Shown here: in pieces, positions 51,677-61,533 of the stretch
Numbering within the stretch: the first letter of the stretch is position 1
How the letters are laid out: each line of letters starts with the position of its first letter
Assembly: GCF_002338065.1 (NCBI RefSeq)
Contig: NZ_DDHJ01000019.1
Location: forward strand, 1 to 64,000
Source: Pseudomonas sp. UBA1879
GTDB lineage: Bacteria > Pseudomonadota > Gammaproteobacteria > Pseudomonadales > Pseudomonadaceae
DNA: 64,000 nt
Direction of reading: 5' to 3'
The notes under the pieces: model-generated
The model's input: the letters and a program-made list of their open reading frames with translations, nothing else
What the model was told of the DNA's origin: nothing
Databases searched by the model: none
Made by a program: the position numbers and the translations under genes

Positions 51677-53417
51677 AGCTGTCCGCGCCGTCTTTGACCA
51701 CCAGGATGTCTTCCATGATCAGGTATTGCAGATCCGAGCCGAAGAACATGTTCAGGGCGTCGGTGGGCGAGCAGATCATCGGTTCGCCGCGACGGTTGAG
51801 CGAGGTGTTCAACGACACCCCGTTGCCTGTCAGGTTTTCCAGCGCTTTCATCATGTCGTAGTAGCGAGGGTTGTACTCGCGCTTCAGCACCTGGGCACGG
51901 GACGTGCCGTCTTCGTGAACGACTTCCGGCACGCGGGTCTTCCACTCTTCTGCGACTTCGAAGGTGAAGGTCATGAACGGCGCGGGGTGATCGATCTTGA
52001 TCATCTGCGGCGCCACGGTGTCGAGCATCGACGGGCAGAAAGGCCTCCAGCGCTCGCGGAACTTGATCTGGTGGTTGATGCGGTCGGCCACGCCAGCCAC
52101 GCTCGGGCAACCGATGATGGAACGACCGCCCAACGCGCGCGGGCCAAACTCCATGCGACCCTGGAACCAGGCGACGGGGTTGCCATCAACCATGATCTTG
52201 GCGATCTGCTCCGGCATGTTCTCGAGCTTGCGCCATTTTGGCTGACTAGGATGACGGGCGCAGGCTGCGATGACGTCTTCGTTGCTGTACGAAGGGCCAA
52301 GGTAGACGTGTTCCATCTTCTCGACCGGCACCCCACGCGCATGCGACACATACGCAGCAGCACCGACCGCCGTACCGGCATCACCGGACGCGGGCTGAAC
52401 GAACAGCTCCTTGACCTCCGGACGAGCGATGATCTTCTGATTCAGCTTCACGTTCAGCGCGCAGCCGCCGGCGAAGGCAATCTTGCCCGTCTCCTTGAGG
52501 ATGTCGCCCAGGTAGTGATCCATCATCTGCAGCGCCAGCTTCTCGAACAGCGCCTGCATGCTCGCCGCGTAATGGATGTATGGCTCGTCAGCGATATCGC
52601 CTTCGCGCTTCGGACCCAGCCACTCGATCAGCTTCGGCGAAAAATAGAAACCCTTGCCCTTCTCTTTATAACGGCGCAGACCAATGACGTTGGCATACTC
52701 GGTGTTGATCACCAGTTCGCCATTTTCGAAGCTGGCCAGCCGCGAGAAGTCGTACTTGGTCGCGTCACCGTAAGGCGCCATGCCCATGACCTTGAATTCG
52801 CCGTCGAGCATTTCGAAGCCGAGGAATTCGGTGATCGCGCCATACAGACCGCCGAGCGAATCCGGGTCGTAGAATTCCTTGATCTTGTGGATCTTGCCGT
52901 TTTCGCCATACCCGAAGAAGGTCGTGGCGTACTCGCCTTTGCCGTCGATGCCGAGAATCGCCGTTTTCTCTTTGAAACCCGAACAGTGATAGGCGCTGGA
53001 GGCATGAGCCAGGTGGTGCTCGACAGGCTCGATCTTGATTTTCTTCGGGTCGAAACCCAGTTGCTCAAGGCACCAGACAATCTTGTTGCGATAGCGCTTG
53101 TAGCGACGATTGCCCATCAGGATGGCGTCGAGCGCACGGTCCGGGGCGTACCAGTAACGCTTGGCGTAGTGCCAGCGGGCTTCGCCGAACAGGCTGATCG
53201 GGGCGAACGGGATGGCCACCACGTCAACATCGGAGGGTTTGATGCCGGCTTGTTCGAGGCAGAACTTCGCAGACTCGTAAGGCATGCGGTTCTTTGCATG
53301 CTTGTCGCGCACGAAACGCTCTTCTTCGGCGGCTGCAATCAGCTTGCCGTCGATGTACAGCGCTGCGGAAGGATCATGGCTAAGGGCGCCGGACAGGCCA
53401 AGGATCGTCAATGCCAC
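51660..53417 (-). CDS. Carbamoyltransferase WapO (NodU/CmcH family)
   Basis: 585 aa. The N-terminal Kae1-like domain holds the metal-binding HHLAHASSAYHCSGF motif and GGCALNVKLNQ. The C-terminal YrdC-like part has VAWFQGRMEFGPRALGGRS. It carbamoylates heptose in the Pseudomonas LPS inner core, a genus-typical modification. The start is a GTG at 53415-53417. It is the first gene of the wapO-wapH-mig-14-dnpA operon. Confidence 0.93.
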   Translation of the reverse strand: MALTILGLSGALSHDPSAALYIDGKLIAAAEEERFVRDKHAKNRMPYESAKFCLEQAGIKPSDVDVVAIPFAPISLFGEARWHYAKRYWYAPDRALDAILMGNRRYKRYRNKIVWCLEQLGFDPKKIKIEPVEHHLAHASSAYHCSGFKEKTAILGIDGKGEYATTFFGYGENGKIHKIKEFYDPDSLGGLYGAITEFLGFEMLDGEFKVMGMAPYGDATKYDFSRLASFENGELVINTEYANVIGLRRYKEKGKGFYFSPKLIEWLGPKREGDIADEPYIHYAASMQALFEKLALQMMDHYLGDILKETGKIAFAGGCALNVKLNQKIIARPEVKELFVQPASGDAGTAVGAAAYVSHARGVPVEKMEHVYLGPSYSNEDVIAACARHPSQPKWRKLENMPEQIAKIMVDGNPVAWFQGRMEFGPRALGGRSIIGCPSVAGVADRINHQIKFRERWRPFCPSMLDTVAPQMIKIDHPAPFMTFTFEVAEEWKTRVPEVVHEDGTSRAQVLKREYNPRYYDMMKALENLTGNGVSLNTSLNRRGEPMICSPTDALNMFFGSDLQYLIMEDILVVKDGADSYDTLG

Positions 53418-53755
53418 TAGGGTCTAGCCTCTCAAAGTCTGCAAGCAGGCGTCGCGCGCCTGACAAATAGGGTGCGCCCGGCACAGGGCGGCGGGCAGCT
53501 AAAGGGCGGGATTATAGCGTAATGAACTGCGATATGGCGCGGGGCAAGCGAAACCGATTCAGGAGGCGCAGCAACGCTGACGTGGCGCAATCATCCCTGT
53601 AAGGACGGTCATTATCGGAAACGTCGCTTCGCAACGTGCACTACATATCTACCACCACGTCCCGTCTGACACGTGATTGATTCGCTCCATGAATCACGCG
53701 GCCTGCCCGCGCCATGGATGCCCCGACGAACAGGGCGAATCAGGAACACGACATC
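53418..53755. promoter_or_regulatory. Divergent spacer between wapO and the giant toxin gene
   Basis: No gene is seen. On the minus strand a perfect TATAAT (53511-53516) points at wapO, but no good -35 sits at the right distance. A 7-bp inverted repeat, CGTGATT/AATCACG (53672-53698), lies 58 bases before the toxin start and is a candidate operator. AGGA at 53742-53745 is the likely ribosome binding site of the toxin gene. Confidence 0.4.
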
Positions 53756-56700
53756 ATGCAGACATTCTCTCCCGCGCGGCCTTCTCCCGCGCTCACTCAC
53801 CCTGCCGCCGCCAGCGCGCTCAAGCGTCTGGCCGAGGCACACACCGCGCTGTCTACCGAGCTGACACAGCTTCCCTCCCCCCACGCCGCGCTGCTCGACG
53901 CATTGAAAGCCGGCGAACAGACCGCCATCGAACAGGAAACCGGCGTGCTCCTGGACACGCTGAACACCTACTGGCGAACCGCAAGCAGCCAAGGCCAAGG
54001 CCGACGCAGGCTGTTCGCCGCGCTGTTCGAACAGGCGTTGCGGGACGAGGCCACGCTCAAGGCCCACGAAAACGACATACTCCCCGACACCGTCGCGTGC
54101 CTTCCGGTCAAGGATCAGACCCAGGCGCACGCTCAGCCCAGCGTCTGCGCGCTGTACGTGGCGATCGATGCCCACACGCAGGTGGAACTCCACGGCGCGC
54201 TGGTCATGAGCCTTCCAACAGGTCGCACCTTGCTGAGCTTGCCGGGCAGTGGCCTGTCTGAGTTTGCGACGCTGGCGTCCATGCTCGAAACGGTCGTCGA
54301 CTGGCTCAACGACAGTGAACTGCGCTGGGGGCTGCTCATCAACGCCGAACAGCGTCATCAGGACGCCGTGTTCGCTGTCACTGACGATCCCGATGTGCAT
54401 CTGGAACCCTTCCGCATGGCCGACGTATCCCTGCGGAGCGTGAGTGGAAACCCTTATCGTCACGGGATTCAGCGGCTGATCGAGAAGCAGCGCGCAGACC
54501 TGCTTTATGTCTGCGCCGATGGTTTGAATGCCAACCCCGACCTGCACGCCAGCCAGATTGAAGGGGCGATGAACATGCCTTGGCTTTTCGGCCCTTCTGC
54601 GATGCTGGAGCGCCGCGAGCTGCTGCTGGCCGAGCGCAAGGCGCGAACCGCTCTGCCGGACTGGATCAAGCTCGCGTCCAAAGAAGATCTGGAAGAATAC
54701 CGCCGACGCCTGCAACGCTATGAAGACGCTCACAAAGCGCTGGCAGGCGCCCTGAACGGTGCCGCTTCGGCAGAGCAGTATGCTCAGGTGAACCTGCGCA
54801 CGCGTATCGCCAACGACCTTGGCTTTGATCTGGCGCCAGACGCCGTCAGCATCAGCACCCAGCGCACGCTGCCTGTCACTGGCGAGCGCTACCTTACCAC
54901 CCGTACCCTGACGCAACTGGCGCTCTATGGCCTGCACCCGGGCGATAAAAACGAAGGTTCGGACTTCCTCACCCACACCACCCTTAGCCTCGATGACGCT
55001 CCCATCGGGACCGAACACGCTGCACTGACTCCGGCCTACATCGCAGGCCTGGTGGATGAACTGAACCTGCGGCTGAGCTTCGGTCAATACCAGCGCACCA
55101 CCTATGCAAAAGACACCAGCCAGAAGCTGATGCGCGAGCTGCTGGATCGTCAGGTGGACGAGTCGGCGTATGTCGCGAAAATGCAGGGGCATATTTCGCC
55201 CGACGATTTCAATGTGGTGACCGCGGCCTCTCAAGGGGCCCCCACCGAAGCAGGCAAAGTACTGCGCGTTCAGCAGATCAAAATCGACGGCAAGGCCGCC
55301 CTCAGTCGTGCGCTGGTGTTCCGAAAGGAGAATGCGTCAGGCGATCTGGAACGGCTCATCATGTTCACGTTCGATGCCCCGCGCACGCGTCTTTTCCAGA
55401 GTTTTGACAACGAAACACAGATGCTTCACGAACTGGTGGCATGGACGGCGAGCCCGGAAATGACCGACTACCTGATTGAGCAGCTGGAGGTTCCCGACCG
55501 TCCGGCCCTCAACCAGACCCTGGAAGCACTGCGCAACAAACCCTTCCCCCAACCTGGCTTCCTTCAACTCATCTCACTGGACAGCTACCAAACCGGCTTG
55601 CAGACCCTCGTCAAACAGATGATGAAGGTCGCGTTCTCTCAGCTCGAAACTCACACACCGAGCTGGTACGTACGCGCGACCGCCGAGCAGCGTGAGACGC
55701 TGGTGGCACTGGAAGACGCGATCACTGGCGCACTCGATCATTACGCGGCGCAGCCTCACACGCAGGTCCAGGAGTTCGAAGACTACGTGCATCAGCGCGC
55801 CAGCGAGAAAATCTGCCAGTTGCTGAAAGTCCCGACGGGCAGCGTGGACCCTGATCACATCATCATCACCACCGAACGCGAGACCCTGACCTACACCGCA
55901 ATGATGCGCAATGGTTATGACGACAGCTTCGGCCTCCTGACGCCCACCGCCGACACCACGGCGACCTTCAAAGGCCCGGAAGGCGTAGACCTGAGCCCGC
56001 TCACCGCTGCGCTGGTGGCAGGCTCGGTACGCGGCAAGTGGCTCGCAGATGCCTACGCCGATCTGGTCAAACGCACCCTGCTCGATCCGGCATCGACGGG
56101 TTATGACTATCGCCGCCAGAGCAGCGCACTGATCACTCGCTTGCAGATGCAGGCCGCGGCGTTGCGCAGCCTCCTGAAGGGGCATATTGACGAAACTCAA
56201 TATCAATGGCTTGAGCAAAGCATTGAGCACCTGAGCGACAATACGCCCGACACTCGTGCACAACACCCCGTCTACCCATTGCAGATCCACATCGATAAAC
56301 CCTTCATCGCATTGCATCTGGGCGGCATCAACCAGCTGGTCGTCACCGATACCAATCTGACCCATGTGGAAACCGTGCAAGGCTGTTACGCGCTTATGCC
56401 GACCCACCTGCGTCTGGCTGCACTGCTGTATACGCCGAACGCACCTGACGAAATCGAGTTCCGGGCATTCAGCGCCTTCGTTGACTCCCTCCGCCATCCC
56501 GGCATGATCGACTACTACAAGGACCGCTGCCGCATCAACGCCCGGCGCGTGCTGTCGTTCTTTCTCAATGACATGAAGCAAGGCAACGGCAGCAAACGCC
56601 CGACACTGCCGCACGAACCGATCGCCGACTTCGCTCAGGTCTGCTTCAACCGCAAGATCGAGCGCAAGCTGCGCGACGCCAATGAAACCACGACCAATCG

Positions 56701-59700
56701 CCACGACATGCTCAGCGAAGTGATCTGGAACAGCGTCGACATCATTGCCACTCTCATCACGGCGCCCTTTCCACCGCTGAGCTTTGCGGTAGGCGTGGCG
56801 CTGTCGTTGCGCGACGCCACCAAGGCGGTCAAGGCCCTCGCCGGACATGATCCGGAATCCGCGCCGGGGCTGTTTCTGGCAGCAGCCCTGAACCTGGCAG
56901 GCGCCTACGGCGACGTGAAGCAGGGCCTCAAAGGCTTCGGCGGCATCGCGCGCAAACTGGCCAAGGGTTCGAAACCAGGCGCGCGGCCTGCCGCACTGAA
57001 AAAGCCCTCGAGGGCGCGCAAGCCGGAAGGCCTTTACCCGGTCAAACTCGATGACCAGCCTTGGCTGATCAGCAGGCCTGACGCCAACGGCAAGGCTCAG
57101 GTGTACCAAAACCTAGCCTTCGAAACGGACGACGTCTACCCGACCGGCCAGTACCTCGCCAGAACCGACAGCGGCGCCTGGCAGCTTCTGGATCGCCCTT
57201 CCAGCGCGGCCCCTTCAGCCTCCAACGGTTTCAGCCGCTATCGCGTCGCGGATATGTCTGTGCAAGACCTGCCACGTATCGGCGATGGGCACGCCAAGGG
57301 CGTCAGCCTTGGCAACGGCAAGTTTTACATCGATATGAATGGCGCCGTGTATCAGGTGAACTACGACGCGGGCCTGCGTTGCTGGCACATCGTCGATCCG
57401 CAAAACCCGTTCGCATTTTTCGGGCGTCAGCCTGTGCGCTTGAACGAGCAGGGCCAGTGGCAGGTAATCGAACGTTCCCGACTGCGAGGCGGCAGCGATA
57501 CGCCGGGCAGCTCCACCCCTGCGCATCAGGGTGGCGCTGAAGGCGGCGCGACGGGTACCGGGCTTCAGGCCTACGAGCTGCCTGCCGACCTGCAGCCCCA
57601 CATGGATGAGATCCTGATCCACACGTCCATGGATGCCTATGTCGTGGGATTGGGCGAATTCTTCGATGTGTATTTCAAGCAGATGCGCGAAGCGTACCAA
57701 TCCCTCAGAAACAACCTTTACCGCGAGGCTCAGGCTTTTTTTGCCAACCCCATCGCCAAACCTGCGCGACCAGCACTTCCAGCCATCGACACCTCAACGA
57801 CCGTCGCCGACTTCTTGCAGAGTGCTTTCGCCCAGAGCAATGGACTGGTCGTCAGCGAGGCGGCGAAATCTGTTGCCAGCAAACGTTTGTTGATGGTGAA
57901 CATGCAGGCGCTGGTCGAGCAACGGGTTGAGGTGATTTACATCCAGCACCTGTTCACCGACAAGCACACACGCAAACTGGCGAAATACCACGCCAAGGGG
58001 CGTACGGTCCGGACAGGATCCCACGAGATCAAGAATCATCTGAAATACATCAACCAGCGGGCGCTGGATAACTTGAGCCGCGAATATGATTACTACCACT
58101 TGATCAAAGAGGCCCATCGACACGGCATCGAAGTACGCCCACTCAGCTCATCGGTGAGCTACCCCATGAACGACCATCCGGTGGCAGCCGCAGCGGGTGA
58201 TAGCGCAAGCGCTCAAAAAATGAGCAATTTCTTCAGTCACAAAGTCATTGACCGAGATGTTGCAGACCAGCCGAACAAGCGCTGGATCGCACTGGTCGAT
58301 CAACGCCTGGCAACCACCCACGATCAGGTACCGGGGCTGGCCGATCTGCAGGGCGCCCTCAGCGTGCACATCGAAGATGTCCCCGCAGGCCAGCCCACAC
58401 GTATTCAGCACGGTGCCAACCTGGTGGACACCCATACTGCGGCCACTCCAACAGACTTCAAGATCGAGTTTGCGCAGTCAGGTAGCGTTCAGCCCCCAAG
58501 CGTCCCGGCCGCTTCGACAGCGACCACCGCTGCGGCTATTCCCCGCGAGTCCGTGGTGGCACTGAGTGCAACCGACAGTCTCAAACAGAGCGTTGCATTC
58601 CGCTGGAACGACATCACCGGTTGGCAACGGGTCGCGCCGCAAGAGTGGATCGCCGATGCGCCCCCGACTTCGCTGCAGCAGTCGCTGATCGATCCCCTCT
58701 ACGACATGCCGCTTGCATCCAGGGACACGCTGTTCGAGCTGACCTATGCGCAGCATCATGGTCTCGACAGCAACTACTTCTTTTTCGACGAGCGTCTGAA
58801 TCGGGTCGAGGAGCAGTTCTTCGCCCTGCGCGACAGCCTGCGCGAGAACGCCCGAAGCATCCGCACCCTCGATCAGCCACCACGGCCGACGCTGCCGTCC
58901 CTGGCCGCACGACCCAATATGGAGCAGTTCATTCAGAGCCTGTACGAACAGACCGATGGCATGGTGATCGGAGAGTTTCATGCTTCGATCGCCAGCAAGA
59001 AACTCATCATGGACAACCTGCCTCTGCTCAAGCAGCAGAACGTGAAGACTCTGTACATGGAGCATCTGTTCTCGGACCTGCATCAGGCCGATCTGGATCG
59101 CTTCTTCGAAACCGGCGTGATGAGCGACCGCCTCTTGCTCGCCTTGCGCCGGCTCGACAGCGGCCATCTCACTGATCCTTCACGGGTGTACAACTTCGAA
59201 AAACTGGTTATCAAGGCGCAACAGCATGGCATTGAGGTGCGCGCCATCGATTGCGCAGCGAGCTATCACCTGAGCGGCCTGCGCCTGCCGTCACAGACCA
59301 CCCGCCAACAGATGATGAATTTCTACGCATCAAGAATGATTCGTCGGCATCAGGCTGTAATGGGCAAACACAAATGGGTTGCGCTGGTGGGTAACAGTCA
59401 TTCAAACACCTATCTGGGTGTACCTGGCCTTGCAGAGCTCGAAGGCGGGATCGGTATCAGAGTCAGCGATGTGCGTCCGGGAGCATCCAAGGGCATCACG
59501 CCCGACCCGGGGGAGTTGGCGCGGGCCCAGATGAGCAACGAGCAAGGCTTCGTGAAGGGTAACTTTCTGGTGGAGATCGAAGTGTCCGGCAGCCCGATGG
59601 CCATCCGGCCTCCACAGCCACTGCCCATGGCGCAGCGGCTGGCCAGACCCGGCATGTTCGTCGCCGAGCAGGACGCCGACAGTCTGTACGTGATCGTCCA

Positions 59701-59866
59701 TAAGTCGAGGACTCACGAAATCCATCGCACTGCGGTGCAAGTGAATGAAGAGGGCAAGGTGTTTGTGGATCGCCCGACCTGGGCTAGCGTGCATCTGCAG
59801 CCGTATGACGACATCGACGCGCTGATCCTGGCGCTCGAAGACATCAACCTGACGCGTGTGGGATAA
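53756..59866 (+). CDS. Giant dermonecrotic-toxin-like protein with tandem TIKI/ChaN-like domains
   Basis: 2036 aa from ATG 53756 (ATG 53714 would add 14 residues without a binding site). No signal peptide. The N-terminal 900 or so residues fit the long helical N-terminal region of pseudomonad dermonecrotic-toxin-type proteins. A hydrophobic patch lies at about 985-1045. A beta-rich linker (about 1110-1250) precedes two related C-terminal domains of about 220 residues. The second domain (about 1715-1915) has two GX2H motifs, GEFH (1739-1742) and GNSH (1879-1882), plus LYMEHLFSD; this is the signature of the TIKI/TraB/ChaN/EreA-type superfamily to which the Pasteurella toxin C2 domain belongs. 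The first domain (about 1345-1540) has SEAA and DQRL at those places and YIQHLFTD. It probably acts on eukaryotic or insect hosts, or on rivals, by an unknown route; no secretion gene or immunity gene is adjacent. It interrupts the LPS cluster. Confidence 0.75.
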   Translation: MQTFSPARPSPALTHPAAASALKRLAEAHTALSTELTQLPSPHAALLDALKAGEQTAIEQETGVLLDTLNTYWRTASSQGQGRRRLFAALFEQALRDEATLKAHENDILPDTVACLPVKDQTQAHAQPSVCALYVAIDAHTQVELHGALVMSLPTGRTLLSLPGSGLSEFATLASMLETVVDWLNDSELRWGLLINAEQRHQDAVFAVTDDPDVHLEPFRMADVSLRSVSGNPYRHGIQRLIEKQRADLLYVCADGLNANPDLHASQIEGAMNMPWLFGPSAMLERRELLLAERKARTALPDWIKLASKEDLEEYRRRLQRYEDAHKALAGALNGAASAEQYAQVNLRTRIANDLGFDLAPDAVSISTQRTLPVTGERYLTTRTLTQLALYGLHPGDKNEGSDFLTHTTLSLDDAPIGTEHAALTPAYIAGLVDELNLRLSFGQYQRTTYAKDTSQKLMRELLDRQVDESAYVAKMQGHISPDDFNVVTAASQGAPTEAGKVLRVQQIKIDGKAALSRALVFRKENASGDLERLIMFTFDAPRTRLFQSFDNETQMLHELVAWTASPEMTDYLIEQLEVPDRPALNQTLEALRNKPFPQPGFLQLISLDSYQTGLQTLVKQMMKVAFSQLETHTPSWYVRATAEQRETLVALEDAITGALDHYAAQPHTQVQEFEDYVHQRASEKICQLLKVPTGSVDPDHIIITTERETLTYTAMMRNGYDDSFGLLTPTADTTATFKGPEGVDLSPLTAALVAGSVRGKWLADAYADLVKRTLLDPASTGYDYRRQSSALITRLQMQAAALRSLLKGHIDETQYQWLEQSIEHLSDNTPDTRAQHPVYPLQIHIDKPFIALHLGGINQLVVTDTNLTHVETVQGCYALMPTHLRLAALLYTPNAPDEIEFRAFSAFVDSLRHPGMIDYYKDRCRINARRVLSFFLNDMKQGNGSKRPTLPHEPIADFAQVCFNRKIERKLRDANETTTNRHDMLSEVIWNSVDIIATLITAPFPPLSFAVGVALSLRDATKAVKALAGHDPESAPGLFLAAALNLAGAYGDVKQGLKGFGGIARKLAKGSKPGARPAALKKPSRARKPEGLYPVKLDDQPWLISRPDANGKAQVYQNLAFETDDVYPTGQYLARTDSGAWQLLDRPSSAAPSASNGFSRYRVADMSVQDLPRIGDGHAKGVSLGNGKFYIDMNGAVYQVNYDAGLRCWHIVDPQNPFAFFGRQPVRLNEQGQWQVIERSRLRGGSDTPGSSTPAHQGGAEGGATGTGLQAYELPADLQPHMDEILIHTSMDAYVVGLGEFFDVYFKQMREAYQSLRNNLYREAQAFFANPIAKPARPALPAIDTSTTVADFLQSAFAQSNGLVVSEAAKSVASKRLLMVNMQALVEQRVEVIYIQHLFTDKHTRKLAKYHAKGRTVRTGSHEIKNHLKYINQRALDNLSREYDYYHLIKEAHRHGIEVRPLSSSVSYPMNDHPVAAAAGDSASAQKMSNFFSHKVIDRDVADQPNKRWIALVDQRLATTHDQVPGLADLQGALSVHIEDVPAGQPTRIQHGANLVDTHTAATPTDFKIEFAQSGSVQPPSVPAASTATTAAAIPRESVVALSATDSLKQSVAFRWNDITGWQRVAPQEWIADAPPTSLQQSLIDPLYDMPLASRDTLFELTYAQHHGLDSNYFFFDERLNRVEEQFFALRDSLRENARSIRTLDQPPRPTLPSLAARPNMEQFIQSLYEQTDGMVIGEFHASIASKKLIMDNLPLLKQQNVKTLYMEHLFSDLHQADLDRFFETGVMSDRLLLALRRLDSGHLTDPSRVYNFEKLVIKAQQHGIEVRAIDCAASYHLSGLRLPSQTTRQQMMNFYASRMIRRHQAVMGKHKWVALVGNSHSNTYLGVPGLAELEGGIGIRVSDVRPGASKGITPDPGELARAQMSNEQGFVKGNFLVEIEVSGSPMAIRPPQPLPMAQRLARPGMFVAEQDADSLYVIVHKSRTHEIHRTAVQVNEEGKVFVDRPTWASVHLQPYDDIDALILALEDINLTRVG

Positions 59867-59881
59867 GCCTTTCGGGAGGCG

Positions 59882-59915
59882 AAAAAAGGGGCAGCCATCG
59901 AGGCTGCCCTTTTTG
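59882..59915. terminator. Bidirectional terminator after the giant toxin gene
   Basis: AAAAAAGGGGCAGCC-ATCGA-GGCTGCCCTTTTT lies between the toxin gene and the converging kinase gene. Confidence 0.9.
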
Positions 59916-59917
59916 CT

Positions 59918-61357
59918 TCACATCACTTTCGGCAGGCGCTGTTCCAGCAATTGGTACAAGGCGCTGTCGGCAGGCCAGTTACGCATGAAGCGCGCGCGAT
60001 CCTTGGCGAACGCGGCAGCGAAGGCGCTGTGCGAGCTGTGCTGACACATTGCGTCAAGGTCGATCAGCGCCCAGCGGTCCCGATGCCAAAACACGTTGTG
60101 CCCTTTGAGATCGCCATGACTGATGCGCTCGCGGATCAACTGTGAAAACAGCGTTTCCAATGCCTGCAATTCACTTTCCGGCGCATCGCCCGACGCCACG
60201 TAGGGCGCGAAACGCTCGATGATGTCCGGCCCCGGCAAGTACTCCGTGACGAGATACGCCGTGCGTCGCAGCCAGATGAAACGCCGTTCCAGCAACGCCA
60301 GCGGCTTGGGCGTCGCGATACCGAGGAACATCAGACGATTGCCTTCGCGCCAGGAATGCCAAGCCCGGCTTGGACGCCAGAAGCGCTTGAGCCAATGGGC
60401 GAAGTGCTTGATGTTGTAACGCTTGATCACCAACGGTCGGCCATTGACTTCGGTTTTAGCCACGCTCGCCGCCCCACCGGTCTTGTACAGGTGGCCACTG
60501 TCGATCAGCGTGTCAGCTTTTTGCAGCACTGGCAGCATCGCCCCCTCTTCTTCACGACGAATCGCCCGCAGACCGAAGGGGCCGTCCGTCACGCTGAACA
60601 GGCTGCACTCGCGTCCGATCTTGATCAGGTAATCACGCAAGCGCCAATGGCTGACCTTGTCGATCTGCTTTTGCAGCGCTTCGACCGGCAACGCATGTTC
60701 GCCGTTGCTGAGCAGGTAGTAGACCAGCAATTCTTCGGTGTAGGGCTCCAACGACCGGGGCAACTGCGCGAAAAACACGCCGAGGTTTTCCAGGACCTTC
60801 TGCCGCGACAACGGCTTGCCTGCCTGCTCGACGCGAATTCCGGCGCCATCGATCAGGTACAACTGGCCGTTTTGGCGCAGCAGGTTGTCGAGGTGCAGGT
60901 CTTCCTGCCACAGGCCCTTGGCGTGCATCTGCCCGACAGCTGCCAAGGCCTCGCTGAGAACGGCGGTTTGCTCGTCGGCCAGCGGCGGCAGGGTCTCGAC
61001 GGCTTTCCAGGCGTCGCCCAGGCTTTCGGCCTGATCGAGAAATTCGAACAACAGCCAGCCGCCCTCGCCTTCTTTCAGCCCTTCGGCCAAGAGCAGCGGC
61101 GTGGTCAAGCCCTGCTCGGCCAGCAGATGCACACCGTCGCGCTCACGCTGAAAATGCCGGGGCGCCTTATGACCCACCAGCAACTTGGCCAGCACCGGCC
61201 GCCCGCGCCAGATCCCGGCGCCCACATAGCGTTGCCCCGGCAGCACTCGCAGGAGGCTCAACAGCTGCAACTCGGCAGGGCCTGCCGCATCCGCCAACGC
61301 AATGCTCATCGGCAGCGTCGGGGTACGACCGGCGTTTTTCAGTTCAGACAAACGCAT
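59918..61357 (-). CDS. Tandem LPS-kinase-like protein (two fused kinase domains)
   Basis: 479 aa, twice the usual size of this kinase family because it is two kinase-like domains in one chain. The N-terminal half has WQEDLHLDNLL as catalytic loop (HxD His replaced by Gln) and LIDGAG. The C-terminal half has the full HGDLKGHNVFW and LIDLDAM. It resembles PA5006 of the core cluster. ATG 61357 has AAGAGGG upstream. A REP pair (61424-61510) separates it from wapQ. It probably phosphorylates core sugars or assists WaaP; the substrate is unknown. Confidence 0.82.
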   Translation of the reverse strand: MRLSELKNAGRTPTLPMSIALADAAGPAELQLLSLLRVLPGQRYVGAGIWRGRPVLAKLLVGHKAPRHFQRERDGVHLLAEQGLTTPLLLAEGLKEGEGGWLLFEFLDQAESLGDAWKAVETLPPLADEQTAVLSEALAAVGQMHAKGLWQEDLHLDNLLRQNGQLYLIDGAGIRVEQAGKPLSRQKVLENLGVFFAQLPRSLEPYTEELLVYYLLSNGEHALPVEALQKQIDKVSHWRLRDYLIKIGRECSLFSVTDGPFGLRAIRREEEGAMLPVLQKADTLIDSGHLYKTGGAASVAKTEVNGRPLVIKRYNIKHFAHWLKRFWRPSRAWHSWREGNRLMFLGIATPKPLALLERRFIWLRRTAYLVTEYLPGPDIIERFAPYVASGDAPESELQALETLFSQLIRERISHGDLKGHNVFWHRDRWALIDLDAMCQHSSHSAFAAAFAKDRARFMRNWPADSALYQLLEQRLPKVM

Positions 61358-61423
61358 CGGCGCCCTCTTAAAAAAACTCGTAAATAGCTGAGACTGGCGC
61401 GATCGAGCTTCTGCCCGAAGGGC

Positions 61424-61510
61424 GTGGGAACCGGTTTGCTGGCGAATGCGTCAGGTCAGCAACATACAGGATGACTGGCACGGCGCATTCGCCAGCAAGC
61501 CGGCTCCCAC
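61424..61510. repeat. Paired REP inverted repeat (GTGGGAGCCGGC type)
   Basis: GTGGGAACCGGTTTGCTGGC... (61424-61450) and the complementary ...GCCAGCAAGCCGGCTCCCAC (about 61484-61510) flank a short loop between wapQ and the tandem kinase gene. Confidence 0.85.
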
Positions 61511-61533
61511 AATAGATCTCATCATCACTCACA

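Noticed and set aside
10228..61510. CRISPR array
   Set aside because: The recurring palindromes are scattered REP elements of Pseudomonas, not evenly spaced repeats with spacers, and no cas gene is present.
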